From: Terrimonas ferruginea DSM 30193
GTDB lineage: Bacteria > Bacteroidota > Bacteroidia > Chitinophagales > Chitinophagaceae
NCBI RefSeq assembly: GCF_000425585.1
Contig: NZ_AUDS01000019.1
Location: 1 to 64,000 of the forward strand
Direction: 5' to 3'
Length of the DNA stretch: 64,000 nucleotides
In this document: in pieces, positions 25,691 through 35,286 of the stretch
Layout: each line of letters begins with the position of its first letter
Numbering within the stretch: the first letter of the stretch is position 1
The notes under the pieces: generated by a model
What the model was told of the DNA's origin: nothing
The model's database searches: none
Seen by the model: only the letters and a program-made list of their open reading frames with translations
Position numbers and translations under genes: made by a program

Positions 25691-26323
25691 ATGAAAGTTG
25701 AAGTTTTAAATAGCAAAGGAACAAGCACAGGCAGATCGATTGAACTGCCCGAAGATATCTTCGGCATAGAGCCTAACAATCACGTGATCTACCTGGCTGT
25801 GAAACAATACCTGGCTGCTCAGCGTCAGGGTACGCACAAAGTGAAGACGCGTGCTGAAGTACAAGGAGCCAGCCGCAAACTGCATCGTCAAAAAGGTACT
25901 GGTGGTAGCCGTAAAGGTAACATCCGTAACCCTCTCTATAAAGGTGGTGGTACCATCTTCGGCCCCAAGCCTCACAGCTACGATTTCAAACTGAACCGTA
26001 AAGTGAAGGACCTGGCCAAAATCTCTGCCCTGTCTTATAAAGCAAAAGAAAATGCGATCGTAGTGGTAGAGGACATCAACCTCGACGCTCCGAAGACAAA
26101 ATCTGTTGTTGACATCCTGGGTAACCTGAAAGTGGCTGATAAAAAAGCCCTCTTCATCCTTCCTGAGAACGACAGCAATGTTGAACTGTCTCTCCGCAAC
26201 GTACCCTCTGTACTGGGTGTACTGCTGAGCGATATCAATACCTACGACATCGTTAACTCCGAAGTACTGGTATTGACAGAAAGTGCGGCTAAAGTATTTG
26301 TAGAAGACGAAGCTGCAGCGTAA
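25691..26323 (+). CDS. rplD: 50S ribosomal protein L4
   Basis: 210 residues. The long tunnel-lining loop is recognisable by GASRKLHRQKGTGGSRKGN and GGTIFGPKPHSYDFKLNRKVK. In gamma-proteobacteria L4 represses the S10 operon; whether it does so here is unknown, though a structured leader lies upstream of rplC. It is 32 nt from rplC. Confidence 0.98.
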   Translation: MKVEVLNSKGTSTGRSIELPEDIFGIEPNNHVIYLAVKQYLAAQRQGTHKVKTRAEVQGASRKLHRQKGTGGSRKGNIRNPLYKGGGTIFGPKPHSYDFKLNRKVKDLAKISALSYKAKENAIVVVEDINLDAPKTKSVVDILGNLKVADKKALFILPENDSNVELSLRNVPSVLGVLLSDINTYDIVNSEVLVLTESAAKVFVEDEAAA

Positions 26324-26329
26324 GTGACT

Positions 26330-26388
26330 GATTTGATTGATCTTATCATCGTCAAATCATCAAATTTTCAAATTTTCAAATTAAAAAG
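26330..26388. repeat. Octamer arrays between rplD and rplW
   Basis: A short forward GATTTGATTGAT arm and a reverse arm of TCAAATCA, TCAAATTT, TCAAATTT and TCAAATTA units end just before the rplW ATG. Confidence 0.65.
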
Positions 26389-26390
26389 GT

Positions 26391-26690
26391 ATGAATCCTT
26401 CTGATGTATTGATAAAGCCGATTTTGACTGAAAAGGCTAACGCGCAGCAAGACAAACTGCGTCGCTACGCCTTCAAAGTGGCTAAGAAAGCGAACAAGCT
26501 GGAGATCAAGAAAGCGATCGAAAGCTTCTACGGCGTAACGGTTACGAATGTTAACACTGCAGTATCTCCCGCCAAAAGCAAAACCCGCTTTACCAAAGCC
26601 GGCTTCATCTCCGGACGTAAGCCTTCTTACAAGAAAGCTTATGTAACCGTAGCCGAGGGTGAAACGATCGATCTGTACGCAAACATCTGA
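26391..26690 (+). CDS. rplW: 50S ribosomal protein L23
   Basis: 99 residues, with the L23 opening PSDVLIKPILTEKANA and the conserved KKAIESFYGVTVTNVNT segment. L23 forms the docking site for trigger factor and SRP at the tunnel exit. Confidence 0.97.
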   Translation: MNPSDVLIKPILTEKANAQQDKLRRYAFKVAKKANKLEIKKAIESFYGVTVTNVNTAVSPAKSKTRFTKAGFISGRKPSYKKAYVTVAEGETIDLYANI

Positions 26691-26786
26691 TCACCCCCGG
26701 GGTAACCAAGGTTACCACCGAAAGGCAACCAACCGCCGCGAAGTGTTGAAATCAACAAAAGCCTGAAAGGCACAAGAATTTTAAAA

Positions 26787-27626
26787 ATGGCATTAAGGAA
26801 ATTCAAACCTGTTACCGCTGGTACCCGTTGGAGAATCGGGAACGCGTATGCAGAGATCACATCTGACAAACCTGAAAAGAGCCTGCTGGAACCCAAGAAA
26901 AGAACCGGCGGTCGTAACTCTTCCGGTCACCTTTCTATGCGCTACCGTGGTGGCGGACATAAGAAGAAGTACCGTATCGTTGACTTCAAACGCGACAAGA
27001 AAGATATTGCAGCCACTGTTGTATCTATCGAATATGATCCGAACCGTACAGCATTCATCGCGCTGCTGAACTATACAGACGGTGAAAAACGCTACATCCT
27101 GGCCCCCCAGGGACTCCAGGTAGGTACAACCATCATCAGTGGTGATGCCGTAGCTCCTGAAGTTGGTAACGCCCTGCAGATGAAAAACATGCCGCTGGGT
27201 ACCAACGTTCACAACATTGAAATGCAGCCTGGTCAGGGTGGCAAGCTGGCACGCAGCGCCGGTTCTTCCGCTCAGCTGACCAACAAAGAAGAAAGATACG
27301 CCGTGCTGAAAATGCCTTCCGGCGAACTGCGCAAAGTACTGGTTAACTGTTATGCAACAGTAGGAGTGGTGAGCAACAGCGACCACAGCCTACAGAGCAT
27401 GGGTAAAGCCGGCCGTAACCGCTGGAAAGGTATCAAGCCCCGCAACCGTGGTGTAGCCATGAACCCTGTAGATCACCCGATGGGTGGTGGTGAAGGTAAA
27501 GCTTCAGGCGGACAGCCCCGCAGCAGAAATGGTCAATACTCACGCGGTCTGAAAACACGTACACGTGGTAAGGCCAGCGACAAACTGATCATCCAGCGCA
27601 AAAACGGAAGCAAATTGGCGAAGTAA
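26787..27626 (+). CDS. rplB: 50S ribosomal protein L2
   Basis: 279 residues, full length. The C-terminal [13 protein letters not shown] loop contains the His implicated near the peptidyl-transferase centre, and [22 protein letters not shown] is in the N-terminal part. L2 is essential for subunit joining. The ATG giving MALRKFKP follows an unremarkable 96-nt spacer. Confidence 0.98.
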   Translation: MALRKFKPVTAGTRWRIGNAYAEITSDKPEKSLLEPKKRTGGRNSSGHLSMRYRGGGHKKKYRIVDFKRDKKDIAATVVSIEYDPNRTAFIALLNYTDGEKRYILAPQGLQVGTTIISGDAVAPEVGNALQMKNMPLGTNVHNIEMQPGQGGKLARSAGSSAQLTNKEERYAVLKMPSGELRKVLVNCYATVGVVSNSDHSLQSMGKAGRNRWKGIKPRNRGVAMNPVDHPMGGGEGKASGGQPRSRNGQYSRGLKTRTRGKASDKLIIQRKNGSKLAK

Positions 27627-27690
27627 GATTTGAAAATCGCTCACCAAAAGAACATTTTCAAATTATCAAATTATCAAATTAACGAATTAG
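27627..27690. repeat. Octamer arrays between rplB and rpsS
   Basis: A forward GATTTGAAAATC arm begins at the rplB stop codon, and a reverse arm (TTTTCAAATTATCAAATTA) ends before rpsS. Confidence 0.65.
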
Positions 27691-27693
27691 AAT

Positions 27694-27960
27694 ATGGCTC
27701 GTTCAATTAAAAAAGGTCCTTACATAGCTACTCACCTCGAGAAGAAGGTACTGGCTATTAACGAAGGCAAAAACAAAAAAGGCGTGATCAAAACATGGAG
27801 CCGCCGCTCTACGATCTCTCCTGATTTTGTAGGCCACACATTTGCCGTACACAATGGCAACAAATTCATCCCTGTATACGTAACCGAATTCATGGTTGGT
27901 CACAAACTGGGTGAGTTTGCTCCAACACGTTCTTTCAAAGGACACTCTAAAAAAGACTAA
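27694..27960 (+). CDS. rpsS: 30S ribosomal protein S19
   Basis: 88 residues. [19 protein letters not shown] and [20 protein letters not shown] are diagnostic. S19 sits in the 30S head near the A site. It is 48 nt upstream of rplV. Confidence 0.98.
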   Translation: MARSIKKGPYIATHLEKKVLAINEGKNKKGVIKTWSRRSTISPDFVGHTFAVHNGNKFIPVYVTEFMVGHKLGEFAPTRSFKGHSKKD

Positions 27961-28008
27961 TGATCGTTTAACAGTCTGAGGGAAACCACAGACCTTAAAT
28001 AAGCAACA

Positions 28009-28449
28009 ATGGAAGCAGTAGCTAAATTGAGAAATTATCCCACGTCGCCCCGCAAAATGCGTTTGCTGGCTGACCTGATACGTGGTCAGAAAGTAGAAAA
28101 AGTGCTGGCCGAGTTAGAACATAACCCCAAGCATCCTGCGGTGCCTCTGCGTAAACTGGTGCTGAGTGCAATCAGCAACTGGAAGCAGAAGAATGAAGGC
28201 GGGGATGAAAGCGCGCTGATCGTAAAAACCATCTTCGTTGACGGTGCACGTACGCTGAAGCGTATGCGTCCCGCTCCCCAGGGCCGTGGCTATCGCGTTC
28301 GTAAGCGCAGCAACCACGTAACTGTGATCGTGGATGTGAAAGGTGGTGCCACCGCAGCCCCCAAGGGCGAAGAGGTTGCAACTGAAACTGCAGCAGCGGC
28401 TCCCAAAAAGACAACAGCAAAAAGAACAAAAAAAACTAACAACGAATAA
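28009..28449 (+). CDS. rplV: 50S ribosomal protein L22 with extended C-terminus
   Basis: 146 residues against about 110 in E. coli. The core ([18 protein letters not shown] through [22 protein letters not shown]) is standard and includes the tunnel loop. A tail of about 30 residues rich in Ala, Thr and Lys ([20 protein letters not shown]) follows. The tail resembles the Lys/Ala/Pro composition of the H1-like protein of this window and could contact rRNA at the surface. It is 2 nt from rpsC. Confidence 0.97.
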   Translation: MEAVAKLRNYPTSPRKMRLLADLIRGQKVEKVLAELEHNPKHPAVPLRKLVLSAISNWKQKNEGGDESALIVKTIFVDGARTLKRMRPAPQGRGYRVRKRSNHVTVIVDVKGGATAAPKGEEVATETAAAAPKKTTAKRTKKTNNE

Positions 28450-28451
28450 TC

Positions 28452-29237
28452 ATGGGTCAAAAAGCAAATCCGATTGGTAACAGGTTAGGTATCATCCGTG
28501 GTTGGGAATCTAACTGGTATGGCAGCAAAAAAGATTATGCTGGCAAACTGATCGAAGATCATAAGATCAGGACTTACCTGAACGCCCGTATTAATAAAGG
28601 TGGTATCTCCAAGATCGTTATTGAAAGAACATTGGGTAAACTGATCGTTACTATTCATACATCGAAGCCTGGTATCATCATCGGTAAAGGTGGTGGAGAA
28701 GTAGATCGCATCAAAGAAGAGCTGAAGAAACTGACTGGTAAAGACGATGTACAGATCAACATTCTCGAGATTCGTCGTCCCGAACTGGATGCCATGATTG
28801 TAGGTGATACCATCGCTCGTCAGATCGAGAATCGTATCAACTTCAAACGTGCCACCAAAATGGCTATCGCTTCTGCACTGCGCATGGGTGCCGAAGGTAT
28901 CAAGATCAAACTGAGCGGTCGTCTGGCCGGTGCAGAGATCGCCCGCAGTGAAGAATTCAAGCAAGGTCGTGTACCCCTGCACACTTTCCGTATGGATATC
29001 GACTATGCTAACGTATTTGCCCAAACCGTTTACGGAAAGATCGGTATCAAAGTGTGGATCTGTAAAGGTGAAGTACTGGCTAAACGCGACCTGAACCCTA
29101 ACATCATCGCTGGTGGTAAGAACGAAGGCGGTGTTGGTGGTGATCGCCGTGATGATCGCAGAGGTGGTGATCGTCGTGATGACCGCAGAGGTGGTGGTGA
29201 TCGTCGTGGTGGCGGACGCGGAGAGCGCCGGAACTAA
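28452..29237 (+). CDS. rpsC: 30S ribosomal protein S3 with Arg/Asp/Gly-repeat tail
   Basis: 261 residues against 233 in E. coli. The KH domain is intact ([21 protein letters not shown]), as is the C-terminal S3 domain ([27 protein letters not shown]). The last 35 or so residues are imperfect GGDRRDDRR repeats ending [10 protein letters not shown], an RGG-like basic and acidic tail. S3 lines the mRNA entry tunnel with S4 and S5. Confidence 0.97.
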   Translation: MGQKANPIGNRLGIIRGWESNWYGSKKDYAGKLIEDHKIRTYLNARINKGGISKIVIERTLGKLIVTIHTSKPGIIIGKGGGEVDRIKEELKKLTGKDDVQINILEIRRPELDAMIVGDTIARQIENRINFKRATKMAIASALRMGAEGIKIKLSGRLAGAEIARSEEFKQGRVPLHTFRMDIDYANVFAQTVYGKIGIKVWICKGEVLAKRDLNPNIIAGGKNEGGVGGDRRDDRRGGDRRDDRRGGGDRRGGGRGERRN

Positions 29238-29279
29238 TATCCGCATTATCAATTTTCACATTTTCAAATTTTTTATAAA

Positions 29280-29702
29280 ATGTTACAACCGAAAAGAACG
29301 AAACACAGAAAGATGCAGAAAGGTCGCATGAAAGGTGATGCCAAAAGAGGCGCTACCATTTCATTCGGTTCTTACGCGCTGAAAGCTCTGGATTCGCACT
29401 GGATCACTGACCGTCAGATCGAAGCTGCCCGTCAGGCCCTGACCCGTGAGATGAAGAGAGAAGGTAATGTGTGGATTCGCATTTTCCCAGATAAGCCGAT
29501 CACCCACAAACCTGCAGAGGTACGTATGGGTAAAGGTAAAGGTAACCTGGAGTACTGGGCTGCCGTGGTGAAGCCGGGCCGCATCATCTTCGAGATCGAC
29601 GGTGTTGATGAAAAAGTTGCTCGCGCATCCCTGGCACTCGCTGCCGGTAAGCTGCCGATCAAAACCAAATTCATCATGCGTCGTGACCTGGTAACCGCAT
29701 AA
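29280..29702 (+). CDS. rplP: 50S ribosomal protein L16
   Basis: 140 residues. [19 protein letters not shown] and [21 protein letters not shown] are typical. L16 organises the A-site tRNA region of the 50S. The 42-nt spacer upstream contains a short TTTTCACATTTTCAAATT repeat arm. Confidence 0.98.
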   Translation: MLQPKRTKHRKMQKGRMKGDAKRGATISFGSYALKALDSHWITDRQIEAARQALTREMKREGNVWIRIFPDKPITHKPAEVRMGKGKGNLEYWAAVVKPGRIIFEIDGVDEKVARASLALAAGKLPIKTKFIMRRDLVTA

Positions 29703-29791
29703 TAATTTGAAGATTTGAAAATGAGCTGATTTGAAAATGGCTCATATAGAATAAACTTTCAAATTTTCAAATTCACAAATTTTCAAATTAA
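29703..29791. repeat. Octamer inverted arrays between rplP and rpmC
   Basis: Forward AATTTGAAGATTTGAAAATG and GATTTGAAAATG arms, and a reverse arm of TCAAATTT, TCAAATTC, ACAAATTT and TCAAATTA units, fill the gap between stop and start. Confidence 0.75.
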
Positions 29792-29796
29792 GAAAC

Positions 29797-30006
29797 ATGT
29801 CAAAGAAAGCAGATTTTGTAAAGAGCCTCCAGGGTTTGAGCGACAGCGACCTGAAAGCCCGTCTCGAAGAGGACAAGCAACGCCTGAAGAAGGTAGAGTT
29901 TGCCCACGCAATTTCTCCGCTGGAAAACCCGATGACTATCCGTGGTCTCCGCAGAGATATCGCCAGAGTACAGACCGAACTCAATAAAAGAAAGGTGGAA
30001 GCCTAA
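29797..30006 (+). CDS. rpmC: 50S ribosomal protein L29
   Basis: 69 residues of two long helices, with the conserved ENPMTIRGLRRDIARVQTELNKRK segment. L29 sits next to L23 at the tunnel exit. It is 44 nt upstream of rpsQ. Confidence 0.97.
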   Translation: MSKKADFVKSLQGLSDSDLKARLEEDKQRLKKVEFAHAISPLENPMTIRGLRRDIARVQTELNKRKVEA

Positions 30007-30050
30007 ACCGGTCTCCCGATAATTAAATATCAAGCTAAAAGCTCAATAAA

Positions 30051-30308
30051 ATGGCTGAAAGAAATTTAAGAAAAACAAGGATAGGGGTGGTCACCAGCAA
30101 CAAGATGACCAAAACCATCACCGTTGCGGTGGAAAGAAAAGTAAAACACCCTATCTACGGTAAATTCCTGAAGAAGACCACCAAGTTCCATGCACACGAC
30201 GAAAAGAACGAGTGCAGCATCGGTGATGTGGTTAAAATCATGGAAACCCGCCCGCTCAGCAAAACAAAACGCTGGAGACTGGTTGAGGTGGTAGAGAAAG
30301 TGAAGTAA
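30051..30308 (+). CDS. rpsQ: 30S ribosomal protein S17
   Basis: 85 residues, an OB-fold with [22 protein letters not shown] and the [18 protein letters not shown] ending. A primary 16S rRNA binder. Confidence 0.98.
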   Translation: MAERNLRKTRIGVVTSNKMTKTITVAVERKVKHPIYGKFLKKTTKFHAHDEKNECSIGDVVKIMETRPLSKTKRWRLVEVVEKVK

Positions 30309-30415
30309 TCCGAAAGGGTGCGGAATTTACCGGGAAGGTCAGCCGTGCCTGCATGATAAATAACAGTTTAAACTGCTCACTCTGCATGGCAGAAGGAGCT
30401 TAAAGCTTAAATAAG

Positions 30416-30784
30416 ATGATACAGCAAGAAAGCCGATTGAACGTAGCCGACAATAGCGGAGCAAAAGAAGTTCTGTGCATCCGCGTATTGGGTAACAGCG
30501 GTCAGCGTTATGCCAAGATCGGCGACAAAATAGTCGTTACGGTGAAGGACGCCCTGCCTGCAGGTGGTATCAAAAAAGGTACCGTAGCCAAAGCCGTAAT
30601 CGTGCGCACCACCAACAAACTGCGCCGTAAAGACGGTTCTTATATCCGCTTCGACGACAATGCCGTTGTACTGCTGAACCAGGCTGATGAGCCTCGCGGT
30701 ACACGTATCTTCGGCCCTGTTGCACGTGAACTGCGTGACAAGGGTTACATGAAGATCGTTTCCCTGGCGCCGGAAGTATTGTAA
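30416..30784 (+). CDS. rplN: 50S ribosomal protein L14
   Basis: 122 residues, full length, with [19 protein letters not shown] at the start and [20 protein letters not shown] near the end. L14 contacts 16S rRNA in an intersubunit bridge. The 107-nt gap upstream contains a CAGTTTAAACTG palindrome but no repeat array, and marks the usual S10/spc boundary. No promoter box was seen there. Confidence 0.98.
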   Translation: MIQQESRLNVADNSGAKEVLCIRVLGNSGQRYAKIGDKIVVTVKDALPAGGIKKGTVAKAVIVRTTNKLRRKDGSYIRFDDNAVVLLNQADEPRGTRIFGPVARELRDKGYMKIVSLAPEVL

Positions 30785-30852
30785 GATCCTGCGACCCGAC
30801 TAATCATAACATTGCGTACTGCGTCAAAGCGTTTCGCATAAAGCATAAAAAA

Positions 30853-31212
30853 ATGAGCACAAGATTCAAACCGAAGTACAACATCAAGAAGGGAGACCTG
30901 GTAATTGTTATTGCCGGCGATGCTAAACCCCAGAAAGATAATAACGGCAAACCGGAGTACAAACCCCGGGTGGTGAAGGAAGTTCTCCTCACCGAAGGCA
31001 AGGTGATTGTAGAAGGCGTTAACGTTGTTTCTAAACACACCAAACCCTCTGCACAGAACACACAGGGTGGTATCATCAAAAAGGAAATGCCCATCCAGAT
31101 CAGCAATGTGATGTTGTGGGATGCGAAAGCCAAAGCACCTACCAAGGTAAAACGCGTACGCGAAGAAGGAAAAGTGGCTCGCATTTCAAAGAAATCAGGA
31201 GAAAAAATATAA
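30853..31212 (+). CDS. rplX: 50S ribosomal protein L24
   Basis: 119 residues. The KOW motif is in IKKGDLVIVIAGDAKPQKD, and the GVNVVSKHTKPS segment is conserved. An early assembly initiator of the 50S subunit. Confidence 0.96.
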   Translation: MSTRFKPKYNIKKGDLVIVIAGDAKPQKDNNGKPEYKPRVVKEVLLTEGKVIVEGVNVVSKHTKPSAQNTQGGIIKKEMPIQISNVMLWDAKAKAPTKVKRVREEGKVARISKKSGEKI

Positions 31213-31241
31213 TCTCTAAGCACTTTTAAAAGATTTAAATA

Positions 31242-31826
31242 ATGAGTACGAAAGCATATACTCCGCGACTGGCCGATAAATACAAGAATGAAGTGGCTCC
31301 GGCCCTGGTGAAGAAGTTTGCCTACGATTCCGTAATGCAAGCTCCCCGCCTGGAGAAGATCTGCCTGAACCGTGGCGTAAACGGCGCGGTAAGCGACAAG
31401 AAGTTAGTTGACATCGCCGTTGACGAACTGACCACCATTACCGGTCAAAAAGCGGTAGCAACCAACTCCAAAAAGGATATCTCCAACTTCAAACTCCGGA
31501 AGAACATGCCGATCGGCGCGCGCGTAACACTGCGCGGCGATAAGATGTATGAATTCCTGGATCGTCTGATCGCAGTTGCCCTGCCCCGCGTACGCGACTT
31601 CAAAGGCATCAACGAGAAAGCTTTCGACGGCCGTGGAAACTACACCCTGGGGGTAACCGAGCAGATCATCTTCCCCGAAATCGACATCGATAAGGTGAAC
31701 AAGATCACCGGTCTGGATATCACATTCGTAACCACCGCCAACACAGACGAAGAGGCTTACGAACTGCTGAAAGAATTGGGAATGCCGTTCAAAAACATCA
31801 AGAGAAACACAGAAGCCCAGGCTTAA
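31242..31826 (+). CDS. rplE: 50S ribosomal protein L5
   Basis: 194 residues. [37 protein letters not shown] and [17 protein letters not shown] are conserved. L5 binds 5S rRNA in the central protuberance. Confidence 0.98.
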   Translation: MSTKAYTPRLADKYKNEVAPALVKKFAYDSVMQAPRLEKICLNRGVNGAVSDKKLVDIAVDELTTITGQKAVATNSKKDISNFKLRKNMPIGARVTLRGDKMYEFLDRLIAVALPRVRDFKGINEKAFDGRGNYTLGVTEQIIFPEIDIDKVNKITGLDITFVTTANTDEEAYELLKELGMPFKNIKRNTEAQA

Positions 31827-31882
31827 TAGCCCAGGCCTTTCAATAAATCATTGAAGCTTTTTAAAAACAGAAACTTTACAAC

Positions 31883-32152
31883 ATGGCAAAAAAATCAGTA
31901 ACAGCCCGCCAGCATAAAAGAGAACGTATGGTTGAACAATATGCGGCGAAAAGGGAAGAACTGAAGAAAGCCGGCAACTGGGCTGCACTGGACGAGCTTC
32001 CAAAGAACTCTTCTCCAGTACGTCTGAAGAACCGTTGCCAGCTCACCGGCCGCCCCAAAGGTTACGTTCGCTACTTCGGTATCTCCCGTGTGGCTCTGCG
32101 CGACATGGCGCTGAACGGAAAAATCCCCGGCCTGAAAAAAGCAAGCTGGTAA
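31883..32152 (+). CDS. rpsN: 30S ribosomal protein S14 (zinc-independent long form)
   Basis: 89 residues. It ends [20 protein letters not shown]-type sequence then [13 protein letters not shown]. Only one cysteine is present, so this is the C-minus form that needs no zinc, rather than the 61-residue CxxC form. It lies in the 30S head. Confidence 0.97.
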   Translation: MAKKSVTARQHKRERMVEQYAAKREELKKAGNWAALDELPKNSSPVRLKNRCQLTGRPKGYVRYFGISRVALRDMALNGKIPGLKKASW

Positions 32153-32232
32153 ATCAAATTTGAAGATTTGAAAGTGAGCCAACATTAACCGACTCACCGT
32201 CTTCAACGTATCAAATTATCAAATTGAATTAA
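32153..32232. repeat. Octamer inverted arrays between rpsN and rpsH
   Basis: A forward AAATTTGAAGATTTGAAAG arm follows the rpsN stop, and a reverse TATCAAATTATCAAATTG arm precedes rpsH. GTGAGCC and ACTCACC in the core also pair partly. Confidence 0.75.
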
Positions 32233-32244
32233 TTCTAATAGAAA

Positions 32245-32643
32245 ATGGTAACAGATCCTATAGCAGATTTCCTGACAAGAATCCGTAATGCGCAGATGGC
32301 AGGACACCGTGTCGTAGATATTCCGGCTTCAAACCTGAAGAAGCGTATGACAGAGATCCTCTACAATCAGGGCTATATTCTGAAGTACAAATTCGAGGAC
32401 GACAACAAACAAGGCGTAATCAAAATCGCCCTGAAGTACGACCTCGCAAGCAAGCAGCCTGCTATCCAGAGCCTGGAGCGCGTAAGCCGCCCCGGTCTGC
32501 GTCAGTATGCTTCTCCTTCTGAATTCCGCCGCGTGAAAAACGGTTTGGGTGTAGCCATCATTTCTACCTCTAAAGGTGTAATGACGGACAAGGAAGCAAA
32601 AGCACAGAATGTAGGTGGCGAAGTACTCTGCTACATCTACTAA
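32245..32643 (+). CDS. rpsH: 30S ribosomal protein S8
   Basis: 132 residues. VTDPIADFLTRIRNAQMAGH and the C-terminal STSKGVMTDKEAKAQNVGGE motif are diagnostic. S8 binds the central domain of 16S rRNA and, in E. coli, represses the spc operon. Confidence 0.98.
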   Translation: MVTDPIADFLTRIRNAQMAGHRVVDIPASNLKKRMTEILYNQGYILKYKFEDDNKQGVIKIALKYDLASKQPAIQSLERVSRPGLRQYASPSEFRRVKNGLGVAIISTSKGVMTDKEAKAQNVGGEVLCYIY

Positions 32644-32740
32644 GCAAAGCATTGTTTGCCGATACATTAAGCCCTCACCTGTACAGGCTGACCGGTTGGC
32701 AGATTTTTAAACAACAATACAAACGACAAACTTTTTAATT

Positions 32741-33295
32741 ATGTCTCGTATAGGTAAACAACCAGTGATCATTCCTGCCGGTGTTACTGTAACCGTAGGA
32801 AAAGACAACGTGATCACGGTGAAAGGCCCCAAAGGCGAACTGAAAGAAAGCATTGACCGCGATATCACAGTGGAAGTGAAGGAGAATGAAATCGTGCTGA
32901 CCCGCCCCACTGACCAGATCCGTCACCGTGCTATGCACGGTCTGTACCGCGCACTGCTGGCAAACCTCGTGAAAGGTGTTACCGACGGTTTCGAACGCAA
33001 ACTCGAACTGATCGGTGTAGGTTTCAAGGCTGCCAACAGCGGCAATACACTTGACCTGGCACTCGGTTATTCCCACAACATCATCTTCGAAGTTCCTAAA
33101 GAACTGTCTGTAGCTACCCAACAGGAAAAAGGTCAGAACCCGATCATCACCCTGCAAGGTACCGACAAACAACTCATCGGCCAGGTAGCTGCCAAACTCC
33201 GCAGCCTCCGCAAGCCAGAGCCATACAAAGGCAAAGGTGTTCGCTATGTGGGTGAAGTGGTTCGTAAGAAAGCAGGTAAAGCAGCCGGCAAGTAA
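32741..33295 (+). CDS. rplF: 50S ribosomal protein L6
   Basis: 184 residues, two tandem L6 folds. SRIGKQPVIIPAGVTVTV opens the protein and KPEPYKGKGVRYVGEVVRKKAGK is at the end. L6 lies near the factor-binding site. Confidence 0.98.
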   Translation: MSRIGKQPVIIPAGVTVTVGKDNVITVKGPKGELKESIDRDITVEVKENEIVLTRPTDQIRHRAMHGLYRALLANLVKGVTDGFERKLELIGVGFKAANSGNTLDLALGYSHNIIFEVPKELSVATQQEKGQNPIITLQGTDKQLIGQVAAKLRSLRKPEPYKGKGVRYVGEVVRKKAGKAAGK

Positions 33296-33375
33296 AATTT
33301 GAAAATTTGAAACCGGGCTAATTGAAAAAAAGCTCATTATCAAATCTTCAAATCCTCAAATTTTCAAATTATATA
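33296..33375. repeat. Octamer inverted arrays between rplF and rplR
   Basis: A forward AAATTTGAAAATTTGAAA arm, a short core containing GGGCTAATTG and AAGCTCATTA, then four reverse units (TCAAATCT, TCAAATCC, TCAAATTT, TCAAATTA). Confidence 0.78.
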
Positions 33376-33411
33376 AATCCTGGCAGCATCAGGATTCTAA
33401 ATACAACAAAG

Positions 33412-33768
33412 ATGTCAAACGTAAAAGCAGTAAGACGGCAGAAGATCCGCTTCAATATCCGCAAGAAAATCGCGGGTACAGCTCAGAAGCCCCGTCTGTC
33501 CGTATTCAGAAGCAATTCCGATATCTACGCTCAGTTGATCGACGACGACAACAGTCAGACATTGGCCTCAGCTTCTTCAAAAGATAAAGACGTACAGGCG
33601 CAGTCCGGTAACAAGTCTGATAAAAGCAAGCTCGTAGGTGCAGCATTGGCCCGTAAAGCCGCTGAACTCGGTATCAAAGACGTAGTGTTTGACCGTGGCG
33701 GTTACCTGTACCATGGCCGTGTTAAATCACTGGCTGAAGGTGCTCGCGAAGGTGGCCTGCAGTTTTAA
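33412..33768 (+). CDS. rplR: 50S ribosomal protein L18
   Basis: 118 residues from the ATG giving [19 protein letters not shown] 90 nt upstream is in frame but would translate the repeat array, so it is rejected. [22 protein letters not shown] and [27 protein letters not shown] are conserved. L18 binds 5S rRNA with L5. Confidence 0.97.
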   Translation: MSNVKAVRRQKIRFNIRKKIAGTAQKPRLSVFRSNSDIYAQLIDDDNSQTLASASSKDKDVQAQSGNKSDKSKLVGAALARKAAELGIKDVVFDRGGYLYHGRVKSLAEGAREGGLQF

Positions 33769-33884
33769 TCAAACCAATCCAAACAGGTACTAACGTAATT
33801 TAAGATATAACGGAAAGGGTAGCGGTGCAAGCCGCTCCCGGACCCTACGAAGTAAAGCTTCGGACAAAATACCAAACAAAGAGT

Positions 33885-34403
33885 ATGTCAAAAGTTAATT
33901 TAAACAGAGTAAAAGCAGGCGACCTTGAACTGAAAGACAAAGTTGTTGCTATCAATCGTGTTGTAAAGACTACCAAAGGCGGCCGTGCTTTCAGTTTCTC
34001 TGCACTGGTTGTGGTAGGTAATGAAAACGGGGTTGTAGGACATGGTCTGGGTAAAGCCAAGGAGGTACAGGAAGCTATTACCAAAGGGATCGAAGATGCC
34101 AAGAAAAACCTGATCAAAGTTCCGGTTATGAAAGGCACCATTCCTCACGATCAGTGGGCTAAAGAAGGCGCTGCGAAAGTGCTGATCAAGCCTGCCGCTC
34201 ATGGTACCGGTGTAATCGCCGGAGGCTCTATGCGCGCCGTGCTGGAAAGCGCAGGTGTGACAGACGTACTGGCCAAGTCACTTGGCTCTGCCAACCCTCA
34301 CAACGTGGTAAAAGCTACCTTCAAGGCGCTGGCTATGCTCCGCGAACCCATCAACGTAGCGAAAACACGTACAGTGGGCCTGAAGAAAGTATTTAATGGA
34401 TAA
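33885..34403 (+). CDS. rpsE: 30S ribosomal protein S5
   Basis: 172 residues from the ATG giving MSKVNLNRV; an in-frame start 60 nt upstream adds unrelated sequence. [22 protein letters not shown] and [22 protein letters not shown] are typical. S5 acts in decoding fidelity and lines the mRNA entry site. Confidence 0.97.
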   Translation: MSKVNLNRVKAGDLELKDKVVAINRVVKTTKGGRAFSFSALVVVGNENGVVGHGLGKAKEVQEAITKGIEDAKKNLIKVPVMKGTIPHDQWAKEGAAKVLIKPAAHGTGVIAGGSMRAVLESAGVTDVLAKSLGSANPHNVVKATFKALAMLREPINVAKTRTVGLKKVFNG

Positions 34404-34444
34404 TCCGGTGAAAGGCCTGACCCTTTCCCTCAACTCTTTTAACA

Positions 34445-34624
34445 ATGAAAAAGATCAAGATAACGCTCGTTAAGAGCCCGATCGACCGCCCGGAACGCCA
34501 AAAAGCTACCCTGCGTGCCCTCGGACTCAATAAAACCAACTCTTCCAAAGAGGTAGAAGCTACCCCACAGATCCTCGGCATGGTGCGTAAAGTAGAGCAC
34601 ATGGTGAAGGTGGAAGAAGCCTAA
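34445..34624 (+). CDS. rpmD: 50S ribosomal protein L30
   Basis: 59 residues, easily missed because of its size. It reads MKKIKITLVKSPIDRPERQK and continues through LRALGLNKTNSSKEVEA to GMVRKVEHMVKVEEA, an exact match in form to bacterial L30. It sits in its canonical place between rpsE and rplO, 41 nt after rpsE. Confidence 0.96.
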   Translation: MKKIKITLVKSPIDRPERQKATLRALGLNKTNSSKEVEATPQILGMVRKVEHMVKVEEA

Positions 34625-34635
34625 TTGATTGAAAA

Positions 34636-34722
34636 AACAGAAAATGTGAAAATGTGGTGATGAATCCCGTAACTTCGCGGCGATTTAATCAACCAGGTTT
34701 TCACTTTTTCACATTCATAAAC
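34636..34722. repeat. ATGTGAAA-type inverted arms between rpmD and rplO
   Basis: A forward GAAAATGTGAAAATGTGG arm and a reverse TTTTCACTTTTTCACATTC arm flank a core with CGCGGCG. Confidence 0.65.
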
Positions 34723-34762
34723 AAGCGAGGGGAATAAACCCCGTCGAGTAAAAATTAAAAAA

Positions 34763-35212
34763 ATGAAACTGCACGAATTAAGACCCGCAAAAGGCGCAAC
34801 ACACAAAGTAAAACGTATCGGCCGTGGTGACGGTTCAGGACATGGTGGTACTTCCACAAAAGGTACCAAAGGTGGACAAAGCCGCGCCGGTTACAAACGC
34901 AAAATGGCTCACGAAGGTGGTCAGATGCCCATCCAGCGCCGTGTTCCCAAAAGAGGGTTCAACAATATCAACCGCGTAGAATACAAAGTACTCAACCTCG
35001 GTCAGATCGAACAACTGGCAGAGAAGTACGGTATCACCGAGTTTTCCCTGGAGAATCTTTACATCAACGGGCTGATCAGCCAGACCGACCGTATCAAAGT
35101 TCTCGGTAACGGTGAACTGAAAGAGAAATTCACTTTCAAAGTGAACGCGGTAAGTGAAAAGGCAAAAGCTGCCATCGAAGCTGCAGGAGGAACTGTAGAG
35201 ATCGTTAAGTAA
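34763..35212 (+). CDS. rplO: 50S ribosomal protein L15
   Basis: 149 residues. MKLHELRPAKGATHKVKRIGRG and the glycine-rich GSGHGGTSTKGTKGGQSR start are diagnostic, with the C-terminal globular part ending AKAAIEAAGGTVEIVK. Confidence 0.98.
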   Translation: MKLHELRPAKGATHKVKRIGRGDGSGHGGTSTKGTKGGQSRAGYKRKMAHEGGQMPIQRRVPKRGFNNINRVEYKVLNLGQIEQLAEKYGITEFSLENLYINGLISQTDRIKVLGNGELKEKFTFKVNAVSEKAKAAIEAAGGTVEIVK

Positions 35213-35286
35213 TTTTTCTTATTTTGCGCGACGCATTACCAAATGCGTCTTTTATGTTTCAGGGCCTTTAAACAGTTATAACTTCC

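Noticed and set aside
33322-33411. Longer TTG start for rplR
   Set aside because: It would translate the octamer array; standard L18 begins at the later ATG.
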